50,499 nucleotides of DNA from Puniceicoccaceae bacterium (GCA_003331195.1 QOOZ01000003.1:1-50499), one strand, 5' to 3'; positions 1-7,715 are shown, numbered from the stretch's first letter. Program-made: numbers and translations. The notes: generated by a model not told the origin, from the letters alone.

Positions 1-1
1 G

Positions 2-667
2 TGAAAGATTGACTTGGTAGACGTCACCACTGGCGATGTATTCGCGCACGCGTTGGACGGCGGTGCAGAAGTCAGCACGAGAAAGGTTCCACTTCCACTT
101 GCTTCGGCGGGCGGGTGAGTTCGAAGTCATGGTTGCGCGACTTGTTGCGGCCGTCGTAGCCTGTTTGCGGTTGCCTGTAGCGGTGGGCGTGTCGAGTCCC
201 GCCCCTACGATTGCTCGTAAGCGCTCAATTACAGCATTGGCTGTCCTATTAAAATCATGCCCTACCAGAAAAAGCACACCAGTCTCGTGGTTGAGGGCAG
301 CGACGCCGTCGTAAAGACCGAAGTGCATGTCAGGAATCCGTCGGTCATCTTCAGCCAGTGAGGCAAGGGTCTCTAAACGCCGCCCATAGTCATAGCTCAA
401 GTAGCCGACCGCGCCGCCAGTGAAAGGTATCTCAGGGTGCGCCTCTATTTGGTGTGGCTGCATGGCTTGACGTAAATCCGCCAGGCCCCCTGTTACGATT
501 TGAAACGGCTCGGCTCCAAAGAAACTCCACTCCCCCAATCCGTCGTTTGACTGTGAGCTATCAAGGACGTAGGGAAAACGCTGACGCCCGAAGCGATCAA
601 CTAATACCTCCACGCTGGGCGGATTCTGAATTTCAACGATTTTCACAATACAACTGCAGACGCACAT
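2..667 (-). CDS. pabB: Aminodeoxychorismate synthase component I (partial, N-terminal part)
   Basis: The first 222 codons of a minus-strand gene that runs off the left edge. PabB pairs with a PabA glutamine amidotransferase to make 4-amino-4-deoxychorismate, the first step from chorismate to p-aminobenzoate and folate. The N-terminal half carries the PabB-like segment FTGGAVGYLSYDYGRR near residues 80-95. The visible C-terminal end (IASGDVYQVNLS) opens the chorismate-binding domain, where families of this type form the GDVYQVN loop. The first in-frame ATG is at 667; a GTG seven codons later (MKIVEI start) is equally plausible, and neither has a clear ribosome binding site. TrpE/anthranilate synthase is the main alternative, but the YLSYDYGRRLE segment fits PabB better. 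The gene lies 48 bp downstream of the LptF/G gene on the same strand and could be co-transcribed with it. Confidence 0.85.
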   Translation of the reverse strand, partial: MCVCSCIVKIVEIQNPPSVEVLVDRFGRQRFPYVLDSSQSNDGLGEWSFFGAEPFQIVTGGLADLRQAMQPHQIEAHPEIPFTGGAVGYLSYDYGRRLETLASLAEDDRRIPDMHFGLYDGVAALNHETGVLFLVGHDFNRTANAVIERLRAIVGAGLDTPTATGNRKQATTAATSRATMTSNSPARRSKWKWNLSRADFCTAVQRVREYIASGDVYQVNLS

Positions 668-715
668 GAGAGTGCGCTAAACATGGTTCGATCTGGAATC
701 ACTTTCACTTCTTAG

Positions 716-1864
716 TTAGTGGCGACTCACACGATAGATCATCCAGAAGCCGATCCCTTGAAAAATCAAATTTGGTAACCATATCAATAGATCGGGCCTG
801 AGCGCGGGGACATTCTCTAACCAACTAACCATAATGATGAGAAAATAATAAGTCATCGCAATAATTAGCGCGATCCCGAGGTTGGCATAAGTCTCTTTGC
901 GCCCGACTTGGATGGCAAGCGGCACGCCGAATACAGCCAGCGAAAAGACGGAAAAGGCCAAGGCAAAATTTTTCTGAATGTGTATTTGCACCTTGAGCCG
1001 AGTTTCACTCATCGGCTCGCCCTCGGCGGCTTCTTGTTCCAGCTCGCCCTCTCGCAGATCCATCGACTGCGCAAAGGTCATCTCCTTTATGCGCAATTTA
1101 CGCTCTTGATCACCATCGCCGAAGAGTTGGCCAAGCGGCAACGCAATGGGTAACTCTCCGAAAAACAACGAGTCTGGCATATTATCGCTAAAAGCTTCAG
1201 GGTTTTCAGAGTCTCGCTGCTCGGCTATACCATCTTTTAGCGTGAGGATCAGGTCTTTATTGGCCTTATCATAATCGAGGATACCCTCGGCGGCACGGAG
1301 GAAGAGCTTGGCTCGTCTTTTCTCGTCCAGCTCCCAAATCCAAAAGTCTTTCATGGCTGAGCCCTCTCGCCCACCCATGTAAATCACATAGCCTGGAAAC
1401 TCATAAATAAAGCGGCGCTCTTCGATAAAACCGACTGGATTATCCGTAAGCGCTTCGGCCATGAGAGCCTTACGCTCTACCCGAGACTGTGGCGCGTAGT
1501 GCAAGTTGATCAAGACCGCTGCAGCCATACCAACGAAGGCGATCAAGAAGACTGGTGCGGCGATTTGGTAAAGGCTCAAGCCCGCCGATTTCATCGCAAT
1601 GATTTCGCGCTGCGAAGAAAGTCGCCCGAGCGCGATCAAAGTACCCGTGAGCATTCCAAGCGGCAAGGCAAACGAAGCCACATAGGGAATGAACAGACCC
1701 AGCACTTTGATAAAGACCCAAAAGTCGAGCTTACCCGCTACGACCAGCTCGGCCACATCACGCAGCGCATTACCAACGAGAAGGACAAATATAAAAAGTC
1801 CCATCGCCATCCCAGTTGCGACAAGGATTTCTTTTGATATATGGCGGTGCAACAGACTGAGCAT
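716..1864 (-). CDS. LptF/LptG family lipopolysaccharide export permease
   Basis: A 382-residue inner-membrane protein of the YjgP/YjgQ family, the permease half of the LptB2FG transporter that extracts LPS for transport to the outer membrane. Three hydrophobic N-terminal helices (about residues 15-40, 50-80 and 95-120) are followed by a hydrophilic periplasmic segment (about 130-290) and three C-terminal helices, the usual family topology. The cytoplasmic segment SSQREIIAMKSAGLSLYQI between TM2 and TM3 is the conserved coupling region that contacts LptB. I start at the ATG at 1864 (MLSLLHRHI); the reading frame continues 13 codons upstream but that stretch does not look like a family N-terminus. 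LptF and LptG cannot be told apart by eye. Only one permease gene is present here, so its partner must be elsewhere. It is divergent from pyrE, with an 11-bp inverted repeat in between. Confidence 0.88.
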   Translation of the reverse strand: MLSLLHRHISKEILVATGMAMGLFIFVLLVGNALRDVAELVVAGKLDFWVFIKVLGLFIPYVASFALPLGMLTGTLIALGRLSSQREIIAMKSAGLSLYQIAAPVFLIAFVGMAAAVLINLHYAPQSRVERKALMAEALTDNPVGFIEERRFIYEFPGYVIYMGGREGSAMKDFWIWELDEKRRAKLFLRAAEGILDYDKANKDLILTLKDGIAEQRDSENPEAFSDNMPDSLFFGELPIALPLGQLFGDGDQERKLRIKEMTFAQSMDLREGELEQEAAEGEPMSETRLKVQIHIQKNFALAFSVFSLAVFGVPLAIQVGRKETYANLGIALIIAMTYYFLIIMVSWLENVPALRPDLLIWLPNLIFQGIGFWMIYRVSRH

Positions 1865-1868
1865 AATT

Positions 1869-1937
1869 TTAGTGACAAGTTGCCAGCTTGCTGGGGCAAG
1901 CACAATCCCATTTAGCGGATAGAGGGCTTGTCACTAA
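1869..1937. repeat. Inverted repeat and hairpin in the lptF/G-pyrE divergent region
   Basis: Perfect 11-bp arms TTAGTGACAAG (1869-1879) and CTTGTCACTAA (1927-1937) face each other across 47 bp. Between them sits a second perfect hairpin, GCTTGC-TGGG-GCAAGC (1886-1901). The element fills most of the space between the two divergent start codons (1864 and 1963). It may be a paired operator or divergent regulatory site. Neither hairpin is followed by a T-tract in either direction, so a terminator is unlikely. Confidence 0.45.
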
Positions 1938-1962
1938 CGCATTTACTCTCAGACTAACCCAT

Positions 1963-2532
1963 ATGACTAAGCAAAACGACGAAGTTATCCAAATTTTTAA
2001 GGACAGCGGCGCGCTCCTTGAGGGGCATTTCCTGCTTCGCTCTGGCCTACATAGTGCTCATTTTTTTCAGTGCGCCCAAGTCTGCCAATACATGGATAAA
2101 GTCACTCGCCTCGCTGAGATTATGCTGCCGATGCTCAAGGATTATGGTGCTACCACTGTGGTTGGTCCTGCGATGGGTGGGCTGGTGATCGGACAAGAAG
2201 TCGCCCGCCAGCTTGGTCTACGCTTTGTCTTCCTTGAAAAAGTAGATGACCAGCTCGCACTGCGCCGAAATTTCAAATTCGTAGCGGGCGAAAAGGTGCT
2301 TATAGTCGAAGACGTTATCACCCGTGGTGGTCGCGTGGTCGAGGCACTCACCCAGTGCCGAGCACACGGCGCCGAACCAGTCGCCGTCGGTGTGATCGTC
2401 GACCGTAGCCAAGGTAAAACCAGTTTTGACGTACCGCACCATAGCTTGGCTGAGCTCAGCTTCCCCACTTACCAAGCTGATAAGTTGCCGCCCGAGCTGC
2501 AAGGAAGCGATGCGATCAAGCCTGGGAGCTAA
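1963..2532 (+). CDS. pyrE: Orotate phosphoribosyltransferase
   Basis: A 189-residue type I phosphoribosyltransferase that joins orotate and PRPP to make orotidine 5'-monophosphate in pyrimidine biosynthesis. It starts with SGALLEGHFLLRSGLHSAHFF, the orotate-binding N-terminal hood typical of the 'long-loop' bacterial PyrE. The PRPP-binding motif is VLIVEDVITRGGRV (about residues 106-119), with the two adjacent acidic residues in place; TRGGR replaces the commoner TTGGS. GPAMGGLVIGQEVAR carries the pyrophosphate loop. I use the ATG at 1963 because the sequence from there aligns with the family; the open frame continues upstream to 1888 but encodes unrelated residues. A loose inverted repeat (AGAATCG 2541-2547 with CGATTCT 2566-2572) lies just downstream without a T-tract. 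Confidence 0.95.
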   Translation: MTKQNDEVIQIFKDSGALLEGHFLLRSGLHSAHFFQCAQVCQYMDKVTRLAEIMLPMLKDYGATTVVGPAMGGLVIGQEVARQLGLRFVFLEKVDDQLALRRNFKFVAGEKVLIVEDVITRGGRVVEALTQCRAHGAEPVAVGVIVDRSQGKTSFDVPHHSLAELSFPTYQADKLPPELQGSDAIKPGS

Positions 2533-2584
2533 AAGAATTGAGAATCGCATTTACAAATAACCTTACGATTCTTAGAAGTAAGAC

Positions 2585-2785
2585 ATGAAAACGAAATTTA
2601 CGCTACTCACATCACTCTTAATTTTCACCCAAGTAATGCAAGCACACTCTACTGGTCATGACCACGGTTTCGTGGAAACGATCAGCCACCTTTTCACGCA
2701 GGCTGGCCATTCACTCTGGTTGGCCATGGCAGCTGTCATCGTCGCAGCAGCCTATTGCTTACGCCTAGCATTTGTTACCAAGTAA
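2585..2785 (+). CDS. Small His-rich exported or membrane protein, unknown function
   Basis: A 66-residue protein I do not recognise. It has a signal-peptide-like N-terminus (MKTKFTLLTSLLIFTQVMQA) with likely cleavage after the Ala, then a short histidine-rich stretch (HSTGHDHGF, with further His at SHLF and AGHSL), and a single C-terminal hydrophobic helix (about residues 43-62) ending in Lys. The pattern 'signal peptide, His cluster, one TM helix' resembles small proteins found next to metal transporters and periplasmic metal-handling systems, but no such gene adjoins it. A weak AGAAG lies upstream of the start. It follows pyrE by 52 bp on the same strand, so co-transcription is possible. 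Confidence 0.6.
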   Translation: MKTKFTLLTSLLIFTQVMQAHSTGHDHGFVETISHLFTQAGHSLWLAMAAVIVAAAYCLRLAFVTK

Positions 2786-2860
2786 GCGATCTCATAGACC
2801 ACTAGAATATATTTGTAGTATCCGAGCGGAACACTCAGGAGCCACGCTCTCTCATAAGAA

Positions 2861-3712
2861 ATGACTCCGATCGTATTTATTTGCGCCGCAGGTGCCGCCT
2901 CCCTTTACGCGGCTGGTTCGCTCCAGATCAAACGCTCGCTCACCGCTGGCGCGCCCAAGCGAAGGGCGATTGCCGTCACTAATGTCGCGATGGCGCTCTG
3001 GGCGCTACCGCTCTTCTTTATCTCGCGTGGCGATTTCGAGCTCACCGCCTGGCTCACTGCAGTCGGAGCTGGCGTTGCGCTCTTTCTAGGACGTATCCTT
3101 GCGGTACAAGCGCTCGATCTGGGTGATCTTTCCATCGTCGGCCCCTTACTGGGGATGAAGACGCTGTTAGTTGCGATCTTCTCTTTTTCTACGGGTCAAG
3201 CCGAGCTGACAGGCTGGCTCTGGATCGCATCTATCGCTGCGACAGTTGGCGTCATTCTCATTCAAAGAGGCCCTAAAAGACTTACCAAGCGCCGCCGTGC
3301 CGCCGCCTGCTATGCCTCCGGGGCAAGTATACTCTTCGCGCTCTGCGATATTTTGGTGGTCGAAGCCCGCGGACAACTCGGCATCGGGTGGCTCTCGCCT
3401 ACTCTCTTTCTAACAGTGGCTCTGCTTGTGCCCTTCATGGGCAAGCACCCCAACGCTCCCTCCGAAGCACGTAAACCCATGTACCTCGGCTCGGCCATCA
3501 TGGGCTTCCAAACTACTCTCGTTATTTTAATCATCGGCCTAACTGGCCAAGCGGTGATAGTTAATATTGTCTACTCCTCGCGCGCATTGTGGACAGTTGT
3601 CGTCGACCGCTACTACGGCCGAGGAGAAGGTGTTGCCGCATTTTTCAGGTGGCGGTTAATTGGTGCGGCACTACTCGTCGCAGCAATCGCGATTGTCATT
3701 TTCCAGCGTTAA
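2861..3712 (+). CDS. EamA/DMT-family membrane transporter
   Basis: A 283-residue hydrophobic protein with about ten predicted membrane helices arranged as two repeats, the standard drug/metabolite transporter topology. The first-repeat end (GRILAVQALDLGDLSIVGPLLGMKT) matches the EamA pattern in which a helix pair around 'A...ALPLA.A.PL...' closes each repeat. The middle cytoplasmic loop is basic (RGPKRLTKRRR, about residues 136-146). The substrate cannot be inferred. The last 17 bp overlap the 3' end of larE on the opposite strand. Confidence 0.85.
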   Translation: MTPIVFICAAGAASLYAAGSLQIKRSLTAGAPKRRAIAVTNVAMALWALPLFFISRGDFELTAWLTAVGAGVALFLGRILAVQALDLGDLSIVGPLLGMKTLLVAIFSFSTGQAELTGWLWIASIAATVGVILIQRGPKRLTKRRRAAACYASGASILFALCDILVVEARGQLGIGWLSPTLFLTVALLVPFMGKHPNAPSEARKPMYLGSAIMGFQTTLVILIIGLTGQAVIVNIVYSSRALWTVVVDRYYGRGEGVAAFFRWRLIGAALLVAAIAIVIFQR

Positions 3713-4508
3713 GACCACCGATCACTCGATTCAACTTGCCGGAGAGAAAGCCCTCTTCATCAAAATCGACCTGGGCGAAGCCCAGTTTGCGAATACCCTC
3801 CGCGATGACTTCACGATTTTCAGCTAGCTTGGGCTGGAGCTCCTGCGCAACTTCCACTCGAGCGGTATCGCCATAGTGGCGGACACGATTGATCGGAAAG
3901 CCTGCTTCTTTGACTAGCCCTTCCGCATCTTCGATCTGGCGAAGTTTCTTCACCGTAATCTCCTCACCATAGGGCACCCGCGAAGAAAGGCAGGGGCTTG
4001 CTGGCTTATCCCAACATTGCAGTTTGAAATAGGCGGCTAGTGCACGGACACCCTCTTTATCGATCCCGCAGTCCGAGAGCGGTGAGCGCACCTCAAACTC
4101 GGCCGCGGCTTTCAAGCCTGGGCGATAGTCACCGAGATCGTCTCTGTTTGTACCATTGAGCACCCACCATCCAGTGTAGTCTTTCCTCAAGTCCGCCAGC
4201 TCGTCGTAGAGAGTGTGTTTACAAAAGTAACAACGGTTCGTCGGATTATTAAAATAACTGGGGTTTTCCATCTCTTTGGTCGTGATCACACGAATGGATA
4301 AATCGTTGGCACGAGCAAAGTCTTTGGCCTCGTCGAGGTCGGAAAGCTTCAGGCTCGGCGAGGCCGAGATCACGGCCAGCGTTTGCGCGCGACCTAGAAA
4401 ATACTTCGACAAAAAAGCGAGCAGAGAACTATCCACTCCTCCAGAAAAGGCCACGAGCGCACCTGGACATTCTCTAAACCAGTCGCGTAGTTTCTTTAAG
4501 TCACTCAT
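3696..4508 (-). CDS. larE: ATP-dependent sacrificial sulfur transferase LarE
   Basis: A 270-residue PP-loop enzyme. LarE adenylates the pyridinium-3,5-bisdicarboxylate mononucleotide made by LarB and inserts sulfur, building the nickel-pincer nucleotide (NPN) cofactor of lactate racemase and related enzymes. The PP-loop SGGVDSS is near residues 24-30. CYFCK (about 98) and SPCLSSR (about 168) hold the conserved cysteines; the Cys in SPCLSSR is the position that donates sulfur in the single-turnover enzymes, while versions with three conserved Cys carry an Fe-S cluster. I use the ATG at 4508; the open frame reaches a TTG at 4544, but that TTG sits in a TTGACA that looks like a -35 element. It is divergent from larC, whose start is 87 bp away. 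The 3' end overlaps the EamA gene by 17 bp. Confidence 0.93.
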   Translation of the reverse strand: MSDLKKLRDWFRECPGALVAFSGGVDSSLLAFLSKYFLGRAQTLAVISASPSLKLSDLDEAKDFARANDLSIRVITTKEMENPSYFNNPTNRCYFCKHTLYDELADLRKDYTGWWVLNGTNRDDLGDYRPGLKAAAEFEVRSPLSDCGIDKEGVRALAAYFKLQCWDKPASPCLSSRVPYGEEITVKKLRQIEDAEGLVKEAGFPINRVRHYGDTARVEVAQELQPKLAENREVIAEGIRKLGFAQVDFDEEGFLSGKLNRVIGGLNAGK

Positions 4509-4595
4509 TTCGCGAAAGCTTGCCTCCAATTTCACAACTGTCAACTTGGACTAGCTCGCTTCACCGATATCAAAGCTACCAACTCTTCACCGAAT

Positions 4596-5789
4596 ATGCC
4601 GACACTCGTCTACAACTGCCCTTCCGGAATCAGCGGCGACATGAACCTCGGAGCCATGGTCGCCCTCGGCGTTGACCCAAAGGCGCTTGAAGCAGAACTG
4701 CGTAAGCTGCCCTACGAGGCTTGGCATCTTCACTTCGAGCCCGACACACGCGGTGGGATTAGCGGAATCCGTTGCAGCGTGCATGCACATGATCACGATG
4801 ATAAACACTCCTCCCACGGACATGGGCATCATCACCGCACTTTTACTGACATCCAGAAAACGGTTAAAGGCAGTGAACTCTCCGACCGCGTAAAGACTGA
4901 TGCTATTGCCTGCTTCCACGCGCTCGCCGTGGCAGAGGGCGCGGTGCATGGCATCGCTCCAGAGGAAGTCCACTTTCACGAAGTCGGCGCGATCGACTCC
5001 ATCATCGATATGATCGGTGCCGCCATCTGCTGGGAGCTACTTGATGTCGACCGGATCGTCTGTCAAAATCTTGAAGTCGGCGGAGGCACCGTTCAGTGTG
5101 CCCACGGTCGCATACCCATACCCGCGCCCGCCACCACACGTCTGCTCACAGGCAAACCCTACTCTGCTGGAGCGACGGATAAGGAAACCACCACGCCGAC
5201 TGGTGCCGCCCTTCTCGTAGGGCGCGGAGCTGAGTTTGGCGCAAGCACAAGAGGTCAGCAAATCGCCACTGCCATCGGCGTCGGCCAGCGCGACGACCCG
5301 AAACTACCCAACGTGCTCTACGCCACACTGATCGACGAGTCCGTAGTCTGCGCACCGACTTCAGACAGGGTCTACGAGCTAGCCGTGAACCTTGACGATA
5401 TGACTGGCGAAGCGATCGGCTACCTCTGCGAACAGATACGCGAAGCAGGCGCACTTGATGTATGGCAGGTCGCGGCTGCATTCAAAAAAGGTCGCCCTGG
5501 TACGATCGTGCATTGCCTCTGCCAAGCCACAGATCTCAAGCGCATCGAAGCCACTATTTTCAAACACAGCCTCAGCATCGGCATCCGTCGCCAGCTATGG
5601 GAGCGTACGAAACTAGAGCGCGAAAACGTCACCCTCGAAACAGAGTTTGGCACAGTCCGCGCAAAAGTATCCACCCTTCCCGACGGCTCTGTATATCGAA
5701 AGTTTGAATACGAGGACTGCGCACGCATCGCACGTAAAACGAGTAAGTCGCTCGACGAAGTCACCGCCCTTTTAGATCACTCGCATTGA
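4596..5789 (+). CDS. larC: Nickel insertion protein LarC (pincer cofactor)
   Basis: A 397-residue LarC, the CTP-dependent cyclometallase that inserts nickel into the pincer nucleotide. The family's N-terminal signature YNCPSGISGDMNLGAMV and the HFHEVGAIDSIIDMIGA segment (about residue 128) are both clear, and the C-terminal half (LarC2) follows in the same frame. In Lactobacillus plantarum larC1 and larC2 are joined by a programmed frameshift; here a single uninterrupted frame encodes both. A His/Asp-rich stretch, HAHDHDDKHSSHGHGHHH (about residues 63-80), sits in the variable loop where many LarC proteins have His runs and is likely to bind nickel. larB starts 4 bp after the stop. Confidence 0.95.
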   Translation: MPTLVYNCPSGISGDMNLGAMVALGVDPKALEAELRKLPYEAWHLHFEPDTRGGISGIRCSVHAHDHDDKHSSHGHGHHHRTFTDIQKTVKGSELSDRVKTDAIACFHALAVAEGAVHGIAPEEVHFHEVGAIDSIIDMIGAAICWELLDVDRIVCQNLEVGGGTVQCAHGRIPIPAPATTRLLTGKPYSAGATDKETTTPTGAALLVGRGAEFGASTRGQQIATAIGVGQRDDPKLPNVLYATLIDESVVCAPTSDRVYELAVNLDDMTGEAIGYLCEQIREAGALDVWQVAAAFKKGRPGTIVHCLCQATDLKRIEATIFKHSLSIGIRRQLWERTKLERENVTLETEFGTVRAKVSTLPDGSVYRKFEYEDCARIARKTSKSLDEVTALLDHSH

Positions 5790-5793
5790 TAAG

Positions 5794-6525
5794 ATGAATA
5801 CTCGAAAAATCCTTGAAGCCCTGCAAAAGGGGGAGATCAAACTTAGCGACGCAGAAGCCCAACTAAAGGGCTTTGAAGACCTCGGGCACAGCCGCGTCGA
5901 CCTAGAGCGAGAGGAACGCAACGGTATTCCCGAGGTGATCTACGGAGGAGGTAAAACGCCCGAGCAGATTATAGACATCATAGTCAGTATGAAGGCGCGC
6001 GGTCAGAATATACTCGCAACCCGTATCATACCTGAAGTCGCCGTCGAGATTATCCAAACTTACCCCGCTGCGATTTACCATGAACTCGCTCGCTTAGTCG
6101 AGCTACGCACTTTTAAGCCCGTGCAAACCACCGAGAAAATAGCCATCGTATGCGCCGGCACCTCTGACTTATCCGTCGCCGAGGAAGCCCGTCTGACGGC
6201 AGAGTTTTACGGCAACACGACCGAGCGCGTCTACGACTGCGGCGTCGCTGGCCTCCACCGCTTGCTGGCAAGCCTAGATACGATTCGAAGCTGCCGTGTA
6301 GTCGTCGTGGTGGCAGGCATGGAAGGGGCTCTACCGAGCGTGGTCGGCGGCCTTGTCAAAGCACCCATTATCGCAGTGCCCACAAGTGTCGGCTACGGTG
6401 CCAACTTCGACGGACTTTCTGCTTTGCTCACAATGCTCAACAGCTGCGCGAGCGGTGTCAGCGTGGTCAATATAGACAACGGCTTCGGAGCAGGCTTCCT
6501 GGCCAGTCGGATTAACCAGCTTTAA
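5794..6525 (+). CDS. larB: Pyridinium-3,5-biscarboxylic acid mononucleotide synthase LarB
   Basis: A 243-residue protein. LarB carboxylates and hydrolyses nicotinate adenine dinucleotide, the first step of NPN cofactor synthesis. The C-terminal two-thirds has the PurE-like fold of the family: AGTSDLSVAEEARLTAEFYG, CGVAGLHRLL, VVAGMEGALPSVVGGLV, VPTSVGYGANFDGLSALLTM and a final DNGFGAGF. The N-terminal part (about residues 1-60) is the helical LarB extension with GGGKTPEQI. It forms a tight pair with larC and completes the LarB-LarE-LarC set. No larA or other NPN-dependent racemase is visible in the window. The last 4 bp overlap the aldo/keto reductase gene on the opposite strand. Confidence 0.94.
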   Translation: MNTRKILEALQKGEIKLSDAEAQLKGFEDLGHSRVDLEREERNGIPEVIYGGGKTPEQIIDIIVSMKARGQNILATRIIPEVAVEIIQTYPAAIYHELARLVELRTFKPVQTTEKIAIVCAGTSDLSVAEEARLTAEFYGNTTERVYDCGVAGLHRLLASLDTIRSCRVVVVVAGMEGALPSVVGGLVKAPIIAVPTSVGYGANFDGLSALLTMLNSCASGVSVVNIDNGFGAGFLASRINQL

Positions 6526-7526
6526 GCCTGATGCTGGCTGCGGCGTGAGCAGCAACCGTCTTCGTAGAGTTCTCCACCATGCATCATGGCGGAGTAGTCT
6601 GGAGAATCCGGGGTATCGTTGACCGCGAACTGTGCACGATCACCCGAAGACATCGGCCTCGCAACGCAGGCAGCCACCGCCTGATTCACATAATCCATCT
6701 TGTCAATCCCCACAACATGCGTGCAGACTTGATCGTAACTTAAGGCATAGCGTAGTACTTCCTCAACACTGGTTTGCCCATGCAAGTGGGTGCGACGACT
6801 CCCCCCGAAACCCTTCATTCCAAGCACTGCAATGTTATGCTTCTTACAAAGAGGCATCGTGTCCTCCTCAAAAGCCCGCGACTTCAAAGCCCCGACAACA
6901 GAGACGGGCATGAGAGTCGCATCCCACTCATAACCACCTTCAATCATGTCCCGGTGTATCTTTGGTTCCGTGTGCCCAGTGAAGCCACCATAACGGATCT
7001 TACCTTGCTTTTTCGCTAGCTCGATCGCCGCGATCGCACCGTCAGATTTGTAAGCATCCTGCGCATCATCACCAACAACGTTGTGCATCATCCAAAGATC
7101 CAGATAGTCAGTCTTCAGTCGGCGGAGCGAATCCTCAAGATGCTTCATCGCACCTTCCAGGGTGGGATCCCCATCACCTCTAAAGTTGGAAAATTTAGTC
7201 ATCAGGAAAACATTCTCCCGTTTCCCCTTTAAGGCATTGCCCATATACTCTTCCGCAACACCCTTGTGGTATCCCCATGCATTCTCGAAGAAATTGACGC
7301 CGAGATCATAAGCACGGTGGACGACCTCGTTGGCCTCCTTCTGCGATCCAGTGTAATAAAGCGTGTGCCCGCCAATACCCACCACTGTCAACATATCGTC
7401 GTGGCGGCCAAATTTCCGCTTAGGAATCTTCGTTGCCTCGGCCGCCTTGGCGATCGCGGCCGGCGAACCGGCAAGTGCGGCTGACCCAATTGTGGTTTTC
7501 AGAAAATTGCGACGTGTTAATTTCAT
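6522..7526 (-). CDS. Tat-exported aldo/keto reductase
   Basis: A 334-residue protein with a twin-arginine signal (TRRNFLKTT then a hydrophobic stretch to about residue 28), so it is probably exported folded to the periplasm with its cofactor. The aldo/keto reductase TIM barrel follows. The catalytic positions can be placed: FFENAWGYHKG (Tyr present; the usual Asp is Glu), FLMTKFSNF (Lys) and WMMHNV (His). Exported AKRs with this E-for-D change are common in Planctomycetes and Verrucomicrobia; their substrates are mostly unknown. The tail is Cys-rich (GCCSRRSQ). It has a good promoter directly upstream with no room for a leader, and a 14-bp palindrome beyond it. Its 3' end overlaps larB by 4 bp. 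Confidence 0.88.
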   Translation of the reverse strand: MKLTRRNFLKTTIGSAALAGSPAAIAKAAEATKIPKRKFGRHDDMLTVVGIGGHTLYYTGSQKEANEVVHRAYDLGVNFFENAWGYHKGVAEEYMGNALKGKRENVFLMTKFSNFRGDGDPTLEGAMKHLEDSLRRLKTDYLDLWMMHNVVGDDAQDAYKSDGAIAAIELAKKQGKIRYGGFTGHTEPKIHRDMIEGGYEWDATLMPVSVVGALKSRAFEEDTMPLCKKHNIAVLGMKGFGGSRRTHLHGQTSVEEVLRYALSYDQVCTHVVGIDKMDYVNQAVAACVARPMSSGDRAQFAVNDTPDSPDYSAMMHGGELYEDGCCSRRSQHQA

Positions 7527-7532
7527 ACGCCT

Positions 7533-7560
7533 TGTATACTGAATCTGATGAATCCGTCAA
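7533..7560 (-). promoter_or_regulatory. Sigma70-type promoter of the aldo/keto reductase gene
   Basis: On the minus strand, TTGACG (7560-7555), a 16-bp spacer and TATACA (7538-7533). The -10 box ends 6 bp before the ATG at 7526, so the expected transcription start falls at or within a base or two of the A of the start codon. This implies a leaderless mRNA, unless the true promoter lies further upstream in the AT-rich region. Confidence 0.5.
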
Positions 7561-7575
7561 TACCACTAAATAATT

Positions 7576-7589
7576 ATCTGCATGCAGAT
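7576..7589. promoter_or_regulatory. 14-bp perfect palindrome upstream of the aldo/keto reductase promoter
   Basis: ATCTGCATGCAGAT is a perfect palindrome, centred about 56 bp upstream of the predicted start of transcription and 15 bp beyond the -35 box, a position suited to an activator dimer. A second, AT-only perfect palindrome (ATTTTATATAAAAT, 7628-7641) lies further upstream in the same 189-bp gap. The regulator is unknown. Confidence 0.4.
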
Positions 7590-7715
7590 TGACCTATAGT
7601 TCGGAAGTTAAAAATTTATCCTATATTATTTTATATAAAATTTTTACTACAAACCCTTCGAGATCAGGTCAAACATCCATCAAAATTTCATAGATCAATT
7701 ACGTGGTCGCAGTGG

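Noticed and set aside
2541..2572. Terminator after pyrE (AGAATCG/CGATTCT)
   Set aside because: 7-bp AT-rich stem with an 18-base loop and no T-run; too weak to call.
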